From contig CAAFQR010000053.1 of NCBI GenBank assembly GCA_900765165.1, forward strand, positions 1-7,867: a stretch of DNA of 7,867 nt. The letters run 5' to 3'. Position 1 is the stretch's first letter. Every line of letters starts with the position of its first letter. Under the pieces are notes generated by a model. It had not been told where the DNA came from. It was given only the letters and a program-made list of their open reading frames with translations, and did not search any database. Shown here in pieces: positions 1-6,783 of the stretch. The position numbers and the translations under genes are program-made. This DNA comes from Veillonellaceae bacterium (GTDB taxonomy: Bacteria; Bacillota; Negativicutes; Veillonellales; Veillonellaceae).

Positions 1-12
1 GGAGGGCAAACT

Positions 13-978
13 ATGATAATTGTAACAGGCGGTGCCGGCTTTATCGGCAGTAACATTGTAAAACAGCTTAACGAAAAAGGTCGCAACGATATCTTGATCG
101 TAGACGACCTCACTGATGGCAGCAAAATTCGCAATTTGCAGCTCTTGGACTACTACGACTATGTAGATTGCATCGACTTTGACGACGCGGTGGCTAACGG
201 CACCTTTGACATTGGTCCTGTAGAAGTCATCTTCCACGAAGGCGCCTGCGCTGATACCATGAACTACGACGGTCGCTACATGATGCACAACAACTTCGAA
301 GGCACCAAGAACCTGTTCCACTACTGCCAGGAACGCCGCATTCCGTTCATTTACGCCTCCTCCGCGTCCACCTATGGCCACGGCAAGAAAGGCTTCACCG
401 AAACGCCGGCTTGTGAAGAAGCATTGAACCCCTATGCCTATTCGAAACTCTTCTTCGACCAGTACCTGCGCCACTTTGAAGGCCAGCTCCAGTCCCAAGT
501 CGTGGGTCTCCGTTATTTCAACGTGTTCGGCCCCAACGAAATCCACAAAGGCAACATGGCGTCCTTAGTGCGCCAGATGTTCTACAAGCTTCGTGAAACC
601 GGTGAAATCACCTTATTCGAAGGCACGGACGGCTACGGCAATGGGGAACAGGTGCGCGACTTCATCTACGTTAAAGACGTAGTGAACGTTAACTTCTTCT
701 TCTGGGAACACCCGGAAATTAGCGGCATCTTCAACTGCGGCACCGGCGAAGCGAAAAGCTTCAACCGCTTCATGAAAGCCGTTATCGACTACAACGGCTC
801 CGGCACCATTCGCTACATTCCGTTCCCGGAAGTCTTAAAAGGCAAATACCAGAGCTTCACCGAAGCAGACACCACCAAATTGATGGCGGCCGGCTACGAC
901 AAGGGCTTCACCAAACTGGAAGACGCTGTAGCCGAATACTGCGAACTCCTTGACCACAACGAAGGCTACGTACGCTAA
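13..978 (+). CDS. hldD: ADP-L-glycero-D-manno-heptose 6-epimerase
   Basis: Cytoplasmic short-chain dehydrogenase/reductase-type epimerase that converts ADP-D-glycero-beta-D-manno-heptose to the L-glycero form, the last step in making the LPS inner-core heptose donor. Seen in the 321-residue product: a Rossmann nucleotide loop GGAGFIG (residues 6-12), a cofactor-selecting segment DDLTDGSK (31-38), the serine region ASSASTYG (115-122; S116 fits the family serine), the catalytic YAYSK (Y141, K145), and RYFNVFGPNEIHKGNMAS (167-184), a strong HldD signature. Length is close to the roughly 310 residues of the E. coli enzyme, and the sequence looks intact. A GGAGGG Shine-Dalgarno at 1-6 sits 6 nt before the ATG, which fixes the start. 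gmhB follows after 21 nt, so the gene lies in an LPS-core operon whose 5' end is outside the window. Identification is from remembered family motifs. Confidence 0.96.
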   Translation: MIIVTGGAGFIGSNIVKQLNEKGRNDILIVDDLTDGSKIRNLQLLDYYDYVDCIDFDDAVANGTFDIGPVEVIFHEGACADTMNYDGRYMMHNNFEGTKNLFHYCQERRIPFIYASSASTYGHGKKGFTETPACEEALNPYAYSKLFFDQYLRHFEGQLQSQVVGLRYFNVFGPNEIHKGNMASLVRQMFYKLRETGEITLFEGTDGYGNGEQVRDFIYVKDVVNVNFFFWEHPEISGIFNCGTGEAKSFNRFMKAVIDYNGSGTIRYIPFPEVLKGKYQSFTEADTTKLMAAGYDKGFTKLEDAVAEYCELLDHNEGYVR

Positions 979-999
979 GCCAAGACCTAAGAGGATATT

Positions 1000-1509
1000 A
1001 TGAGAAAAGTCTTATTTCTGGACCGGGACGGCGTCATCAACAAAGACGTGCACTACCTGCACCGCATTGAAGACCTGGCCTTCGTAGACGGTGCCAAGGA
1101 AGTCCTCGCCGCGGCGGTACAAGCCGGCTACGACCTCATCGTCGTGACCAACCAAAGCGGGGTAGGGCGCGGCTTCTACACCGAAGACGACGTGAACACC
1201 TTGCACCAATACATGAATCAAGAACTGACCAAAGCAGGGGCGCCCATTCTGCGCTTTTACTACTGTCCTCATCTGCCCGGCGCGCCCCTTGCGCAGTACG
1301 ACCAAAACTGCGACTGCCGCAAGCCGAAGCCGGGCATGCTCCTACAAGCCATGGCCGACTACGATATCGACAAAGCCCATAGCTTCATGGTAGGGGACAA
1401 GCTATCCGACATGGAAGCCGCAGCCGGCGCCGGCCTCAAAGGCTACCTCTTTACGGGCAGCAACCTGGCCGAATTTTTACAACCCATCTTACAAGAACAG
1501 ACGAACTAA
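1000..1509 (+). CDS. gmhB: D-glycero-beta-D-manno-heptose 1,7-bisphosphate 7-phosphatase
   Basis: HAD-superfamily phosphatase that removes the 7-phosphate of heptose 1,7-bisphosphate ahead of ADP activation. All HAD motifs are visible in the 169 residues: motif I FLDRDGVIN (nucleophile D8, acid/base D10), motif II VVTNQSGVGRG (T50-N51-Q52-S53), motif III RKPKPG (K108/K110), and motif IV VGDKLSDMEAA (D133, D137). A GmhB-type zinc site is also visible: C89-x-H91 and C104-x-C106. The protein is somewhat shorter than E. coli GmhB (about 190 residues) but lacks no motif. It starts at ATG 1000 behind TAAGAGGA (988-995). Placement directly after hldD argues for the beta-anomer LPS route rather than the GDP-heptose (alpha) route; that is inferred from context, not from specificity residues. 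gmhA and hldE are not in the window. Confidence 0.94.
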   Translation: MRKVLFLDRDGVINKDVHYLHRIEDLAFVDGAKEVLAAAVQAGYDLIVVTNQSGVGRGFYTEDDVNTLHQYMNQELTKAGAPILRFYYCPHLPGAPLAQYDQNCDCRKPKPGMLLQAMADYDIDKAHSFMVGDKLSDMEAAAGAGLKGYLFTGSNLAEFLQPILQEQTN

Positions 1510-1523
1510 TAGGTAGGACACAT

Positions 1524-2738
1524 ATGACGAAAAAGGACTATCGGCGGATTTTAATCGTAAAAATGAGCTCACTCGGTGACGTTATCCACGCGTTGCCTAC
1601 GCTGTATGCACTGAAACAGAACTGGCCTGACGCCAAGATTACCTGGGCCGTGCACGAACAGTTTGGCACCGTACTGCCCGGCCAACCGTGGCTGGACGAA
1701 GTCATCTATATCGACAAAAAGAAACTGAAGTCCTTGTCGTACCTGTGGCACCTGCGCAAGGAACTGCACAGCCGTCATTTCGACATGTGCCTGGACCTGC
1801 AGTGCCTCGCCAAAAGCGCCCTCGTGTCATGGCTCTCCGGCGCGCCTGAAAAATACGGCTACTGGGAGCTGCGCGAAGGCAGTGGCCTCGTCAATAAAGG
1901 CCTTGTAGGCCCCAACAAAATGGGCCACGTCATCGAACGGTACTTGGATACGGTCCGCGCCCTCGGCGGTACGGTGGATCGTATCGAATTCCCGTTACGA
2001 CACGACGAAGAGGCGAAAAAGTCAGTACAACTGAAATTAACCGCCTTCTCGGGCCCGTACGCAGTTATCGTGCCCGGTGCCCGTTGGGCCGTGAAAGAAT
2101 GGCCCACCCAGAACTTCGGTGCCTTGTGTAAACGCCTCGTCGATGCCGGCGTTACCCCGGTCTTAGCCGGTGCACCGTCCGACGTGGAAAAGGCGGCAGA
2201 AGTTATGGCAGCGGCCAATGAAAGCGCTACCACAGCAGCCGGCACCGCTGGCAATGCTACCGACACTACCGTAAGCAACGCTATCGGCACTACCGCAAGC
2301 AGTGCTACCGGCATCAAGGTTATCAACCTAGTAGGCCAAACCTCCTTGCCGGAGCTTATCGAACTCATCCGCGGCTGCGCCATCTACATCAGCGCCGATA
2401 CGGGCCCCTTGCACATGGCCAACGCCTTGCAAAAGCCCTTAGTGGCGCTCTTTGGCACCACCTCGCCGGATCGCACCGGCCCCTATGGGGGCGACTACGT
2501 ACACGTCATCGTGTCGCCGACGTCTAAAGCAACGCCGGAACACCCCTTAGTGGACGACCCGGAATGCATGAAACAGATAACCGTCGATAGGGTGTGGGAC
2601 GTCGTAAAACCGCTGCTGCCGAAAACCGGCGCAGCGAACAGTGACGCCAACACAACGGCGCCGAATGCCGACGTCAACACAACGGCACCGACCGAAGCGG
2701 CGCCAACCGCAACACAACACGAAAAAGGAGGCGAGTAA
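1524..2738 (+). CDS. waaC: LPS heptosyltransferase I-like (WaaC-type, GT9) with repeat-built insertion and tail
   Basis: GT-B glycosyltransferase of family 9, expected to act at the cytoplasmic face of the inner membrane and add the first heptose to Kdo-lipid A. Seen: N-terminal KMSSLGDVIHALP (residues 13-25), with D19 matching the catalytic aspartate of WaaC; ARWAVKEWP (186-194), with K191 fitting the conserved donor-phosphate lysine; and the ADP-heptose motif ADTGPLHMA (291-299; D292, H297). At 404 residues it is long for a family usually near 320-350. The excess is an Ala/Thr/Gly/Ser/Asn-rich insertion at about 231-263, between the GAPSD and NLVGQT segments of the C-terminal domain, and a low-complexity tail after about 367. 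Both are built on short DNA repeats that stay in frame. RBS AGGTAGGA is at 1511-1518, and gmhB ends 14 nt upstream. Choice of HepI over HepII rests on the SSxGDVxH motif. The acceptor is inferred. Confidence 0.85.
   Translation: MTKKDYRRILIVKMSSLGDVIHALPTLYALKQNWPDAKITWAVHEQFGTVLPGQPWLDEVIYIDKKKLKSLSYLWHLRKELHSRHFDMCLDLQCLAKSALVSWLSGAPEKYGYWELREGSGLVNKGLVGPNKMGHVIERYLDTVRALGGTVDRIEFPLRHDEEAKKSVQLKLTAFSGPYAVIVPGARWAVKEWPTQNFGALCKRLVDAGVTPVLAGAPSDVEKAAEVMAAANESATTAAGTAGNATDTTVSNAIGTTASSATGIKVINLVGQTSLPELIELIRGCAIYISADTGPLHMANALQKPLVALFGTTSPDRTGPYGGDYVHVIVSPTSKATPEHPLVDDPECMKQITVDRVWDVVKPLLPKTGAANSDANTTAPNADVNTTAPTEAAPTATQHEKGGE
2223..2312 (+). repeat. 12/24-bp periodic tandem repeat inside the waaC-like gene
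   Basis: Two consecutive 24-bp units (2253-2276 and 2277-2300) followed by a half unit (2301-2312) encode NATDTTVS, NAIGTTAS and SATG. Each 24-mer divides into tetrapeptide (12-bp) steps, and the preceding 2223-2252 (SATT, AAGT, AG) is compositionally the same but less regular. The unit length is a multiple of three, so copy-number change would keep the frame. The block inserts about 30 residues (near 231-263) into the C-terminal Rossmann domain between two conserved segments, most likely in a surface loop. Confidence 0.7.
2637..2690 (+). repeat. 27-bp tandem duplication in the waaC-like tail
   Basis: Two adjacent 27-bp copies (2637-2663 and 2664-2690) encode NSDANTTAP and NADVNTTAP, sharing the core AACACAACGGC. 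They lie in the C-terminal extension after the last expected secondary-structure element (VVKPLLPK), so the extension seems to have grown partly by in-frame duplication. The residues after it remain Ala/Thr/Pro-rich until the stop. Confidence 0.7.
2725..2731 (+). promoter_or_regulatory. Strong Shine-Dalgarno embedded in the end of the waaC-like gene
   Basis: A perfect AAGGAGG lies 7 nt before the ATG at 2739. It is inside the last codons of the upstream gene, whose TAA (2736-2738) abuts that ATG. It fixes the start of the second glycosyltransferase and suggests coupled translation of the two enzymes. Confidence 0.85.
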
Positions 2739-3776
2739 ATGGAACTCAATCACAAAACAATAGTGGTCACCTTCATGATGCACCTCGGTGACGTGGTCCT
2801 TACTACGCCGTTCCTGCAAGTGCTGCGCAAAGCCGCACCGGACAGCCGAATCATCTACGTTATGGACGAAAAACTGAAAGACATCATGCAAGAAAACCCC
2901 AACATCGACCGCCTCATCACGGTAGACAAAAAGGGGAAAGACAACAGCATCGGCGCCTTGCGCCGCATTGCCAAACAAATCAAGAACGAAGAACACCCGG
3001 ACATCGTCATCAACCTCCAGCCCAACGAGCGCACCAGCTTCCTCGCTTGGCAAATCGGAGCGCCTATGACCACCGGCATGTGTCACTTCCTCTTTCGGCC
3101 CTTCTGGGGCAAATACACCCGTCTGGACCGCGTGACCCGTCATGCGGCGGACATGTACATCAACGTCCTGGAACAACTGGGCGTAACACCACAGCCCAAC
3201 GAAGGACTCCAAATTGAAATCAACGACACATGGCGCAAGACCGCCGACGACTTCTACGAAGCCCAAGGCGTCAAGCCGGACGACAAGCTCATCGGCTTTA
3301 ACATCGGCAGCGCCGTACCCCAAAAACGCTGGCCTGGCGAACGATTCGCCGCCGTGGCCGACTACTTTGGCCAAAAAGGCTACCGCGCCGTATTCTTCGG
3401 TGGTCCTATGGACGAAGAAATGGTAGCCGACGTTACCGCCCGCATGACCACCAAGCCCATCGTGGCCACCGGCCAATTCGGGCTAGGGGAACTCGCCGCT
3501 GCCGTGCGCCGGTGCTCTTTATTTATCACCAACGACTCCGGCCCCATGCACGTAGCCGTTAGCCAGCACGTACCGCTGGTCGCACTCTACGGCCCGTCGA
3601 ACCCGAAATTCTACGGACCCTACACCGATAACTGTATCGTCCTCGAATCGATGGACACCTACGAAATCGGCAAAAGTATGAAACAAATTATTCGCGAAGG
3701 CAACTACAAAGGACTCAGCGTAATCGAAGAAGACGCTGTCATCGACGCCGCTAAGTCCCTGTTGCCGACGCCGTGA
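2739..3776 (+). CDS. Family 9 heptosyltransferase (WaaF/WaaQ-type)
   Basis: Second GT-B, GT9-family transferase of the cluster, expected to add a further heptose to the LPS inner core from ADP-heptose. Seen in 345 residues: N-terminal FMMHLGDVVLTTPFLQVLR (12-30; D18 is the counterpart of the catalytic aspartate), IGSAVPQKRWPGERF (189-203; K196 in the donor-binding position), and NDSGPMHVAVS (265-275; D266, H271). The GDVVLTTP segment and the ENPNIDRLITV region resemble, from memory, E. coli WaaQ (heptosyltransferase III) more than WaaF, so HepII versus HepIII is left open and no symbol is given. Length is ordinary, and unlike its upstream neighbour it has no low-complexity insertion or tail. 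It starts immediately after the upstream stop (TAAATG junction), implying translational coupling. The family is secure; the exact acceptor is inference. Confidence 0.88.
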   Translation: MELNHKTIVVTFMMHLGDVVLTTPFLQVLRKAAPDSRIIYVMDEKLKDIMQENPNIDRLITVDKKGKDNSIGALRRIAKQIKNEEHPDIVINLQPNERTSFLAWQIGAPMTTGMCHFLFRPFWGKYTRLDRVTRHAADMYINVLEQLGVTPQPNEGLQIEINDTWRKTADDFYEAQGVKPDDKLIGFNIGSAVPQKRWPGERFAAVADYFGQKGYRAVFFGGPMDEEMVADVTARMTTKPIVATGQFGLGELAAAVRRCSLFITNDSGPMHVAVSQHVPLVALYGPSNPKFYGPYTDNCIVLESMDTYEIGKSMKQIIREGNYKGLSVIEEDAVIDAAKSLLPTP

Positions 3777-3783
3777 GGAAACA

Positions 3784-4764
3784 ATGAAGTACGTAATTTT
3801 TGACCTGGAATGGAACCAACCGTACAGCAACGATATTAGCTTCATGAAGCGCACTGGCTTGCCCGTTTCCGGTGAAATTATCCAAATCGGTGCCATAAAG
3901 CTAGACGAAGCCTTCAACCTAGAAGACACCTTCAACATCCTCGTGAAACCACAATACCTGAAGAAAATGCATAAACACGTATCCAAGCTTACCCACATTA
4001 CGACGGAAGACCTGGAACTGGGCATCGACTTCACCAAAGCCTATCGCCACTTCGAAAAATGGTGCGGCGACGACGCTGTGTGGCTTACCTGGGGATCCGA
4101 CGATATCGTCATGCTCCGCGAAAACCTGAAACTCTACGGCTTCTCCGGCGCTATTAAACGGCCCTGGTACGACGCGCAAATCATCTTTGCACACCTCGTG
4201 CACGGCGATGCACAACAAGTCGCCTTGGGCCGCGCCATGGAAGAACTTAACATATCCCAAGAAGAACTCACCGCCCACGATGCGCTCCACGACGCCATCT
4301 TCACCGGTCGCGTCTGCAAAGCCATCCCCTTGGCAAAAGGCCTGGCCGCCTACGACAACATCGTAAAACACGTCAACTCGCCAGCCTTCTTCCCGGACGA
4401 ACTGACCTTCTTCATCTACGAAAACTTCGAAGACAAGCGCAAAGTCTTCCGGGACCGCCGCGTACGGCAAGGGCACTGTCCGCACTGCCGCCGCGTATTG
4501 GCCCTAAAAGACATCCAGCGCTTCACCGGTGACAAATTCATTAGTATCGGCAACTGCGAAATCCACGGCCCCTTCGCCGTTCATTGGCGAATCGGGCGGC
4601 ATAAAGGACGCAACGGCGACCAACGCTTCTACGTCACCAAAAGCGTTACCGACGCCACCGACAAGCTGCAGCAGCTCTACGAAGAAAAACGTGAAACCAA
4701 CCGCCGCAAAGAAGAACTCTACCGCGCTCGGTTGGCTGCCGCCAAAGCCGCCGGCGATAAATAA
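3784..4764 (+). CDS. DEDDh 3'-5' exonuclease with C-terminal zinc-ribbon-like segment
   Basis: Exonuclease of the DnaQ/RNase T fold, in the KapD/ERI-1-like branch judged by motif style; likely removes nucleotides from 3' ends of RNA or DNA. Seen: ExoI FDLEWNQP (D7, E9), an ITT helix region (72-74), ExoII TWGSDD (D106/D107), and ExoIII HDALHDA (H165, D170), i.e. a complete DEDDh set within residues 1-180. After the catalytic domain come about 145 further residues. These include C232-P-H-C235 and C258-x-x-H261, which could bind zinc, and a charged Lys/Glu/Arg helix (about 290-322) that may be coiled coil. KapD-type enzymes are shorter (about 200 residues), so the C-terminal part is an extension I cannot name. 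The start ATG lies 7 nt after the previous stop, with a TGAGGA ribosome site overlapping that stop; it looks cotranscribed with the LPS genes. Substrate unknown. Confidence 0.82.
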   Translation: MKYVIFDLEWNQPYSNDISFMKRTGLPVSGEIIQIGAIKLDEAFNLEDTFNILVKPQYLKKMHKHVSKLTHITTEDLELGIDFTKAYRHFEKWCGDDAVWLTWGSDDIVMLRENLKLYGFSGAIKRPWYDAQIIFAHLVHGDAQQVALGRAMEELNISQEELTAHDALHDAIFTGRVCKAIPLAKGLAAYDNIVKHVNSPAFFPDELTFFIYENFEDKRKVFRDRRVRQGHCPHCRRVLALKDIQRFTGDKFISIGNCEIHGPFAVHWRIGRHKGRNGDQRFYVTKSVTDATDKLQQLYEEKRETNRRKEELYRARLAAAKAAGDK

Positions 4765-4811
4765 TCTCTAACACAGTAAACTATAGTACAAGACAGAAAG
4801 GGTGTTAACAC

Positions 4812-6212
4812 ATGGAACGTAAATATGCTTGGCATGACTACACCAAAACAGACTTGGCAGAACTTGACATGTTGTGCCGCAACTATATGAACTTCTTGGA
4901 CAACGGCAAAACCGAACGCGAATGCGTAATCCAAGCCGTAGCCCTCGCTGAAATGAAAGGCTACCGCAACCTGGACGATATCCTTAAAGCCGGCGAAGAA
5001 ATCAAACCGGGCGACAAAATCTACGCCGTTCAAATGAAGAAAACCATCGCGCTCTTCAATATCGGTACCGAACCTATCGAAGACGGCATGAACTTACTGG
5101 GCGCTCACATCGACTCCCCTAGACTCGACGTGAAACAAAACCCCCTCTATGAAGACAGCAATTTGGCCTTCCTAGACACACACTACTACGGCGGCATCAA
5201 AAAATACCAGTGGGTAGCCATGCCGCTCGCCCTTCATGGCGTAGTCGTTAAAAAAGACGGCACCGTAATCCCGGTTTCTATCGGCGAAAAAGAAGGCGAC
5301 CCGGTCTTCTGCATCACCGACCTCTTGCCGCATTTGGGTCAAGAACAAATGGAAAAGAAAGCCGCCAAAGTCATCGAAGGCGAAAACCTCGACCTCTTAA
5401 TCGGTAGCCGTCCGGTACAAGGTGAAATGAAAGACGGCGTCACCGCACTTCTCAAATCAGTCTTCGCCGACGAATACGGCTTCACCGAAGAAGATCTCCT
5501 CTCCGCAGAGCTTGAAATCGTACCGGCCGGCCGCGCTCGAGAAATGGGCTTCGACAAATCCATGATCTTAGCTTACGGCCAAGACGACCGCGTATGCGCC
5601 TACACATCCTTAGTAGCCATGCTCGAAGTAGACAACGTAACCCGCACCACCTGCACCTTATTGGTGGACAAAGAAGAAATCGGATCCATGGGTGCTACCG
5701 GCATGCAATCCAGATGGTTTGAAAACGTCCTCGCCGAACTCCTCGGCGCTATGGGGCACACCTCACCGCTCGCCGTTCGCCGCACACTCGGCAACAGCCG
5801 CATGCTCTCCAGCGACGTAAGCGCCGGCTACGACCCCTTATACGCATCCGCCTTTGAAAAGAAAAACACCGCCTTCCTTGGCAAAGGCGTAGTATTCAAC
5901 AAATTCACCGGCGCCCGCGGTAAAGCAGGCTCTAACGACGCCAACGCCGAATACATGGGCTTCATCCGCCGTGTAATGGACGATGGCAACGTAGCATTCC
6001 AGACCGCAGAACTCGGCCGCGTAGACCTCGGTGGCGGCGGCACCATCGCCTACATCATGGCCCTTTACGGCATGAACGTCATCGACTGCGGCGTAGCCGT
6101 ACTCAGCATGCACGCACCGTGGGAAGTCACCAGCAAAGCCGACATCTACGAAACCAAAAAATGCTACGTAGCATTCTTACAAGCAGCAGGCAAAGAAACC
6201 TCGATTAAGTAA
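4812..6212 (+). CDS. apeA: M18-family zinc aminopeptidase (ApeA type)
   Basis: Cytosolic metallo-aminopeptidase that trims N-terminal residues from peptides; M18 enzymes form large tetrahedral dodecamers. Seen in 466 residues: GAHIDSPRLDVKQNPLYED (97-115; H99 metal ligand, D101 assisting), LDTHYYGGIKKYQW (121-134), GQDDRVCAY (256-264; D258 bridging metal), DKEEIGSMG (286-294; catalytic E288/E289), SSDVSAGYDP (333-342; D335), and SMHAPWE (432-438; H434). All expected ligands are present and the length is normal for the family. The 47-nt gap upstream contains a TATAGT (4782-4787) with no clear -35 match, so a separate promoter is possible but weak. The ribosome site GAAAGGGTG (4796-4804) supports this ATG. 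The gene shows a strong preference for C-ending codons. A compact hairpin follows the stop. The role is probably general peptide turnover, unrelated to the LPS genes. Confidence 0.93.
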   Translation: MERKYAWHDYTKTDLAELDMLCRNYMNFLDNGKTERECVIQAVALAEMKGYRNLDDILKAGEEIKPGDKIYAVQMKKTIALFNIGTEPIEDGMNLLGAHIDSPRLDVKQNPLYEDSNLAFLDTHYYGGIKKYQWVAMPLALHGVVVKKDGTVIPVSIGEKEGDPVFCITDLLPHLGQEQMEKKAAKVIEGENLDLLIGSRPVQGEMKDGVTALLKSVFADEYGFTEEDLLSAELEIVPAGRAREMGFDKSMILAYGQDDRVCAYTSLVAMLEVDNVTRTTCTLLVDKEEIGSMGATGMQSRWFENVLAELLGAMGHTSPLAVRRTLGNSRMLSSDVSAGYDPLYASAFEKKNTAFLGKGVVFNKFTGARGKAGSNDANAEYMGFIRRVMDDGNVAFQTAELGRVDLGGGGTIAYIMALYGMNVIDCGVAVLSMHAPWEVTSKADIYETKKCYVAFLQAAGKETSIK

Positions 6213-6225
6213 GCCCGCAGCACCT

Positions 6226-6242
6226 GTAGCGCACCGCGCTAC
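6226..6242 (+). other. Perfect 7-bp hairpin between apeA and the 110-residue gene
   Basis: GTAGCGC, a 3-nt loop (ACC), then GCGCTAC: a GC-rich stem 13 nt after the apeA stop. It is followed by CCAAATAAC rather than a T-run, so it is not a classical intrinsic terminator. It could mark an RNA 3' end, a processing point or a weak attenuator ahead of the downstream ribosome site GAAAGGAAG (6255-6263). Confidence 0.45.
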
Positions 6243-6273
6243 CCAAATAACTCCGAAAGGAAGTGCCATCCTC

Positions 6274-6606
6274 ATGAGCACCCCGTTACACGAAACAAAA
6301 ACCGTAAAAGTCGACATCTTCGACATCCCTGCCGACCAAGTCGACCAATACATGAAAGACCGCGAAGCCTGCGCCGAAGCAGCCACCGAAGTCATGAAAA
6401 AATACTGCGTCACCGTGAAGCGCGAAACCCTCGACCCCCAAGAAGGCGAAGGCATCTTCGGCTACCACATCACCGGTGAAATCATGATGAGCGTCATGCT
6501 CGACCCCTTCGAAATCCCCGTCATGAAAGAAGCCATCCGCGTCGGCCACCTGGAAAAATACATCCTCGAAGCCAACGCCATCTTCCTCGACGAAGACGGA
6601 AAGTAA
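6274..6606 (+). CDS. Conserved-looking hypothetical protein, 110 residues
   Basis: I do not recognise this family. The gene looks real: a good ribosome site (GAAAGGAAG, 6255-6263) lies about 10 nt before the ATG, and codon use (GCC, GAC, ATC, AAA/GAA, CTC) matches apeA upstream. The product is acidic and soluble, with no signal peptide or membrane segment. Visible layout: a beta-rich N-terminus (TVKVDIFDIP, 10-19), an amphipathic helix (about 20-43, DQVDQYMKDREACAEAATEV), a middle segment GEGIFGYHITGEIMMSVMLD (58-77), and a C-terminal helix ending in LDEDGK. Two cysteines (C33, C45) are not arranged as a metal site. The alternating strand/helix pattern suggests a small alpha/beta fold. The next gene is 339 nt away, so this is probably the last gene of its transcript. 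No function is proposed. Confidence 0.72.
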   Translation: MSTPLHETKTVKVDIFDIPADQVDQYMKDREACAEAATEVMKKYCVTVKRETLDPQEGEGIFGYHITGEIMMSVMLDPFEIPVMKEAIRVGHLEKYILEANAIFLDEDGK

Positions 6607-6614
6607 AAGGGCGC

Positions 6615-6710
6615 CTAGAACTAACTCTAGATGCATTGTTAGACACATAACTAGCAGTAAACCTAGACGCAATTCTAGACACATACCCAGTAGTAAATCT
6701 ATACTGAAAT
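6615..6710 (+). repeat. 12-bp periodic tandem array (eight degenerate units), left array
   Basis: Starting 9 nt after the upstream stop codon, eight contiguous 12-bp units run from 6615 to 6710. Six begin CTAGA/CTAGC/TTAGA and all resemble a consensus CTAGACnnAAnT (for example CTAGACGCAATT at 6663 and CTAGACACATAC at 6675). A higher-order 36-bp period is visible: 6627-6662 and 6663-6698 match at 28 of 36 positions. CTAG, usually scarce in bacterial DNA, occurs five times. The array is not in frame with the preceding gene, and stop codons interrupt the frames I read. It ends at the A-run of the hairpin at 6714. Confidence 0.8.
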
Positions 6711-6713
6711 AAA

Positions 6714-6750
6714 AGACGGTGCGGTCCTAACGATTGCGCCGTCTCTGTGT
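6714..6750 (+). terminator. Hairpin between the two arrays, possible bidirectional terminator
   Basis: Nine-bp stem AGACGGTGC (6714-6722) pairs with GCGCCGTCT (6736-6744) with one G-U pair and a 13-nt loop. On the + strand it is preceded by AAAA and followed by CTGTGTATAAAAAA, a poor T-tract. On the minus strand the same stem is followed by TTTTATTT, a better intrinsic-terminator tail. It is the only strong stem between the 110-residue gene and the next gene, so it probably ends the upstream + transcript, but this is inferred. Confidence 0.5.
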
Positions 6751-6783
6751 ATAAAAAACTGTGCGAATGCCTATGAATGCTAT

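Noticed and set aside
1859..2383. A 174-codon minus-strand open frame over the repeat insertion of the waaC-like gene
   Set aside because: It is a shadow of the alanine/threonine-rich repeat, with no independent start signal or motif.
2547..3476. A 309-codon open frame on the minus strand across the two heptosyltransferase genes
   Set aside because: It is antisense to two genes with clear GT9 motifs, shows no family motif, and is explained by the C-ending codon bias of the + strand genes, which keeps the antisense frame free of stops.
3919..4485. A 188-codon minus-strand open frame inside the exonuclease gene
   Set aside because: It lies fully within a gene with complete DEDDh motifs, its composition (Val/Phe/Gly/Asp-rich) is typical of a shadow frame, and no ribosome site is evident.
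4765..4811. A firm promoter ahead of apeA
   Set aside because: TATAGT at 4782-4787 is the only -10-like match, and the position 17 bp upstream (AAATAA) does not resemble TTGACA.
6615..6710. CRISPR array as an explanation for the left repeat array
   Set aside because: The 36-bp super-repeat is tandem with no spacers and itself resolves into 12-bp units; no cas gene is present.
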